Source: Chamaea fasciata (Eukaryota > Chordata > Aves > Passeriformes > Sylviidae). From it: a stretch of 64,000 nucleotides of DNA. The stretch is taken from contig JARCOQ010000002.1 of assembly GCA_029207755.1 (NCBI GenBank), forward strand, positions 58,755,172 to 58,819,171. The letters run 5' to 3'. The position numbers were made by a program, and so were the translations under genes. Below the pieces are notes generated by a model, which did no database searches, was not told the origin of the DNA, and was given only the letters and a program-made list of their open reading frames with translations. This document shows, piece by piece, positions 61,693 to 64,000 of this stretch (its first letter is position 1; every line of letters starts with the position of its first letter).

Positions 61693-61972
61693 TGTGCTGG
61701 TTTTAGCTGGAGCATTTAACTTCCTTAACAGTGGCTGGTATGGGGTTTTGTTTGCATTTGTGCTGAACACAGGGTTGATAATACAGAGATGTTTTTGTCA
61801 TTGCTGAGCAGGGCTTGCACGGAGCCAAGGCCTTTTCTGCTGTTTGTACTGTCAGGCTGGCAAGGGGGCTGGGTGTATACGGGAGATTGGGGGGGGACAG
61901 CCACGGTAGGTGACCCAAACTGGCCAAAGGGACATTCCAGACTATATGACATGATGCTTAGTATGGTGTCCC
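61693..61972 (+). mobile_element. truncated ERVL-type LTR (U3 part)
   Basis: Seen: begins TGTGCTGGTTTTAGCTGGAG, then TGGCTGGTATGGGGTTTTG, TGCTGAACACAGGGTTGATA, TTGCTGAGCAGGGCTTGCAC, GGAGCCAAGGCCTTTTCTGC, GACCCAAACTGGCCAAAGGG, and ACATTCCAGACTATATGACA with TGATGCTTAG after it. This is the 5' (U3) order of a common avian ERVL LTR up to just before its promoter (…CATGCTCAG then TATATAAAGC in the family). The element stops there, so the promoter, R and U5 are missing. Sense is plus, opposite to the other ERVL-type LTRs here. Overlapping open frames are fortuitous. Confidence 0.85.
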
Positions 61973-62799
61973 GTAGTACATTCAGTAATTACATCCTACC
62001 TAATACATGAAATTACACATGAAAGTAGACAAGAACCTTTTTTCCACTGTTCAGAGAACTGAGTGCTAGGTTGTCCATTTTGATGATATTGCTAGAGGAA
62101 GGCAAAAATGAGAAATGCTTTGGATTTGGGGTTCTTAAAATAATAATAATTGGGCATTGGGTGCATCAGTATTTCCCACTGTGTCCCCTATCTCAGTAAA
62201 TGACATCCTCATGCACAGCCCTTGAAAAGGCACATGGAGAACTGGGTCCTGTGGCTCTTTCTAAGTGTGTGCCTTGAAGGAAGAGAGGATAAATGGCTCT
62301 TTGACTTCTAAAAACTAAAGATAAAATAACAATAGTACATATTATAATTAATAATGAACACTTTCTAAATACCTTAAAGCTTCAAAGCACTATGAAACCA
62401 TCAAGTAATTAATGTTTACTTACTGAAATTAACATAATTCAATATGCAAAGATGCTGAAACAACAGAGGAGTTTTAGAACACACAAGCTAAATCCCTGAG
62501 CCCACCTGAGAAGCTGCACAACTTTGTACTATCCTTGATGTGCTATGAAAGCTGACTGTCCAACAGCAGCAGAGTATACTAGTGGAATAAATCATTTGGA
62601 AAAAATGCAGTCTCAAACACAATCCAGGCTTTTAGATGGTTTGACCCCTTCTCCACAGGGTCAAAATCACACACCTTGATGTTCAAGCTACTCATGCTAC
62701 TAATAGTTAGGAAAGAATTGACCAAACAGAGAGAGATTTTGTCTTTTTTTTTCCCTTGTAAGCAGCATTTTATTGCTAATTGATTCTTAACAGCTTATT
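61973..62799. other. non-coding unique DNA
   Basis: About 830 bases, nothing recognised. Confidence 0.55.
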
Positions 62800-62905
62800 C
62801 ACGGTATGATTCTGCATTTTTATACACTTAGAAGTTCCATTGACTTAAACAGGAGTAGTGAGTGCACAAGGAGTGGAGAATAGGGCCTTTGAAGTTCAGT
62901 GTCAT
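62800..62905. repeat. possible ancient amniote foldback repeat, piece 1
   Basis: GGTATGATTCTGCATTTTTA, then AAGTTCCATTGACTTAAACA followed by GGAGTAGTGAGTGCACAAGG and AGAATAGGGCCTTTG. This follows an old amniote palindromic repeat built around CCATTGACTTCAATGGGA with GATTCTGCA and GGGCC ends. From memory only; orientation undefined for a foldback. Confidence 0.4.
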
Positions 62906-63469
62906 TATTTAGATTTTAGGCATGCCTGGAGACAGCACTGTAGATTAATAAAATGCTTTGCTTCAATTAGATCTGAGTCTCCTGCATCCTCCCCAATTCC
63001 CACTGCCCTTGTTTAACATACTCCCTTATCCCTTCACATTATCCAGACAGGTGCTCTCTGCTACCAAAGTGTTGCAAGTTTCACTTGCAAAAGATTCAGC
63101 GTGGGGAGGCACAGTATACATATTGGTTTCTTGGCTGTGATGTATGAAAGGAAAATGTATGAGTCTGTATATGACTCTGATTTGTTCTCCATGAATATTT
63201 TTTTTCAGAGATTCTTTAAAAACATCCGTGAAAAAAATAATCTTAAAAGATCTTTTAAAGACATGTTCACTTTTCTGTATTAATAGCTGATTAATTCTTA
63301 GGGGGAGGGAAGACAATATAAAGAAAAAAATATATATTCTTTAGTATATATGAACTCAGATTTCTGCCATGATTTTCCCTCATTTTCCACTGTATTAAGT
63401 CCCCTCATTTCAGATTTCCTTGAAAGAGACTTAGGAGCATAATGGCCACTGAAAACTGACACATTCTGC
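62906..63469. other. non-coding unique DNA
   Basis: No gene or repeat recognised; a short (AT) run lies near 63,327-63,350. Confidence 0.5.
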
Positions 63470-63800
63470 AAAGTGGGGCCAGAAAATTATAAGTTTCACA
63501 TTGAGTTCAATGGGAAAGTCATAAGGCCCTGCTCCTTCTCCCTTGGGGTATTTTCCTGTTTTATTGTCAGGACTATAATGGGCAATCAGTTCCTGAAATG
63601 GTGCCCTGCTGTCTAGATGAAGCATTTATAGGGTTTTTAAGCAGTCCATTTCAACACTGCAGAATAAAAAAAAAAAAGTCAGCCCTTGTAAGTTCAGATT
63701 TTAGGGCCCTGATCCCGCACTGAACCATCAGCAAACCTCCTGCCCACTTGGCATTCAGAGCAGGATAAGGGTCTTGATTTGCACATTTTCTTCTGCAATT
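63470..63800. repeat. possible ancient amniote foldback repeats, pieces 2 and 3
   Basis: Piece 2 (about 63,470-63,560) has CACATTGAGTTCAATGGGAA between GGGGCC and GGCCCTGCTCC. Piece 3 (about 63,695-63,790) has TTAGGGCCCTGATCCCGCAC on the left and GAGCAGGATAAGGGTCTTGA on the right as inverted ends. Both resemble the repeat type of piece 1. An A12 run lies between them near 63,667. Confidence 0.35.
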
Positions 63801-64000
63801 CAGACCTTTATTTATCATAGCTGGAAACAACACTACAAATAAAAATGGTTCTAAAATCCAAGTGTCTCTCCCTTTTAAAAGTAAACTTCCCTAGATTTAT
63901 GCACATATATTTACATAGTAATCCTCTGAATGGAGAAACAGCTCCTAATGAATTAGGGGATTGCTACAAAAATATATATCACAGATGTTTTCCATGCAGA
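63801..64000. other. window end, non-coding
   Basis: Nothing recognised in the last 200 bases. Confidence 0.5.

Noticed and set aside
1..64000. tRNA, snRNA, rRNA, CRISPR or bacterial operon features
   Set aside because: I looked for tRNA A/B-box pairs, U6-like starts and regularly spaced repeats and saw none; composition and repeats are vertebrate.

Overview
This looks like a 64 kb piece of bird nuclear genome, probably from a neoavian (I cannot fix the order; the LTR set would suit a songbird). The DNA is A+T-rich and CpG-poor, with no dense coding. The recognisable repeats are the ones that mark avian genomes: CR1 non-LTR retrotransposons, solo LTRs of avian ERVL-type endogenous retroviruses, and worn amniote-wide repeats. 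I found no protein-coding gene, exon set, tRNA, rRNA, CRISPR array or bacterial-type feature that I can defend. The longest open frames lie inside simple repeats, LTRs or CR1 copies. The window is best read as a gene desert or the inside of a very long intron.

Layout: 1-13 kb is unique A+T-rich DNA holding two related ERVL-type LTRs in the same orientation (about 2.57-3.10 kb and 13.10-13.67 kb). A different solo LTR, CpG-rich and with a clean 4-bp target duplication, sits at 14,195-14,966; it is the youngest-looking insertion here. A CR1 3' end follows at 15.8-16.2 kb. From 16 to 30 kb the DNA is mostly unique, with microsatellites, two puzzling open frames at 21.1-21.9 kb, a MIR-like SINE remnant at 23.6 kb and a degenerate CR1 reverse-transcriptase remnant at 28.9 kb. 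A solo LTR lies at 30.19-30.61 kb and another CR1 3' end at 35.7-36.1 kb. The 41.8-45.5 kb interval is a repeat cluster: a short CR1 scrap, an ancient CR1, and a long minus-strand CR1 that keeps worn endonuclease and reverse-transcriptase segments. At 52.27-52.89 kb there is a 615-bp almost pure purine array, followed directly by an ancient amniote CR1/L3-type fragment. The right end holds two more ERVL-type LTRs (60.5-61.3 and 61.7-62.0 kb) and three scraps that resemble an ancient foldback repeat.

There is no gene system to reconstruct. The interest is in repeat history (young versus ancient insertions, internally deleted CR1, solo LTRs without internal regions), in non-B-DNA-prone tracts (polypurine array, G-runs), and in a few unique stretches that might be conserved regulatory DNA. 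Family names rest on recognition of consensus phrases from memory, not on a search, so boundaries are approximate unless a target duplication is stated.
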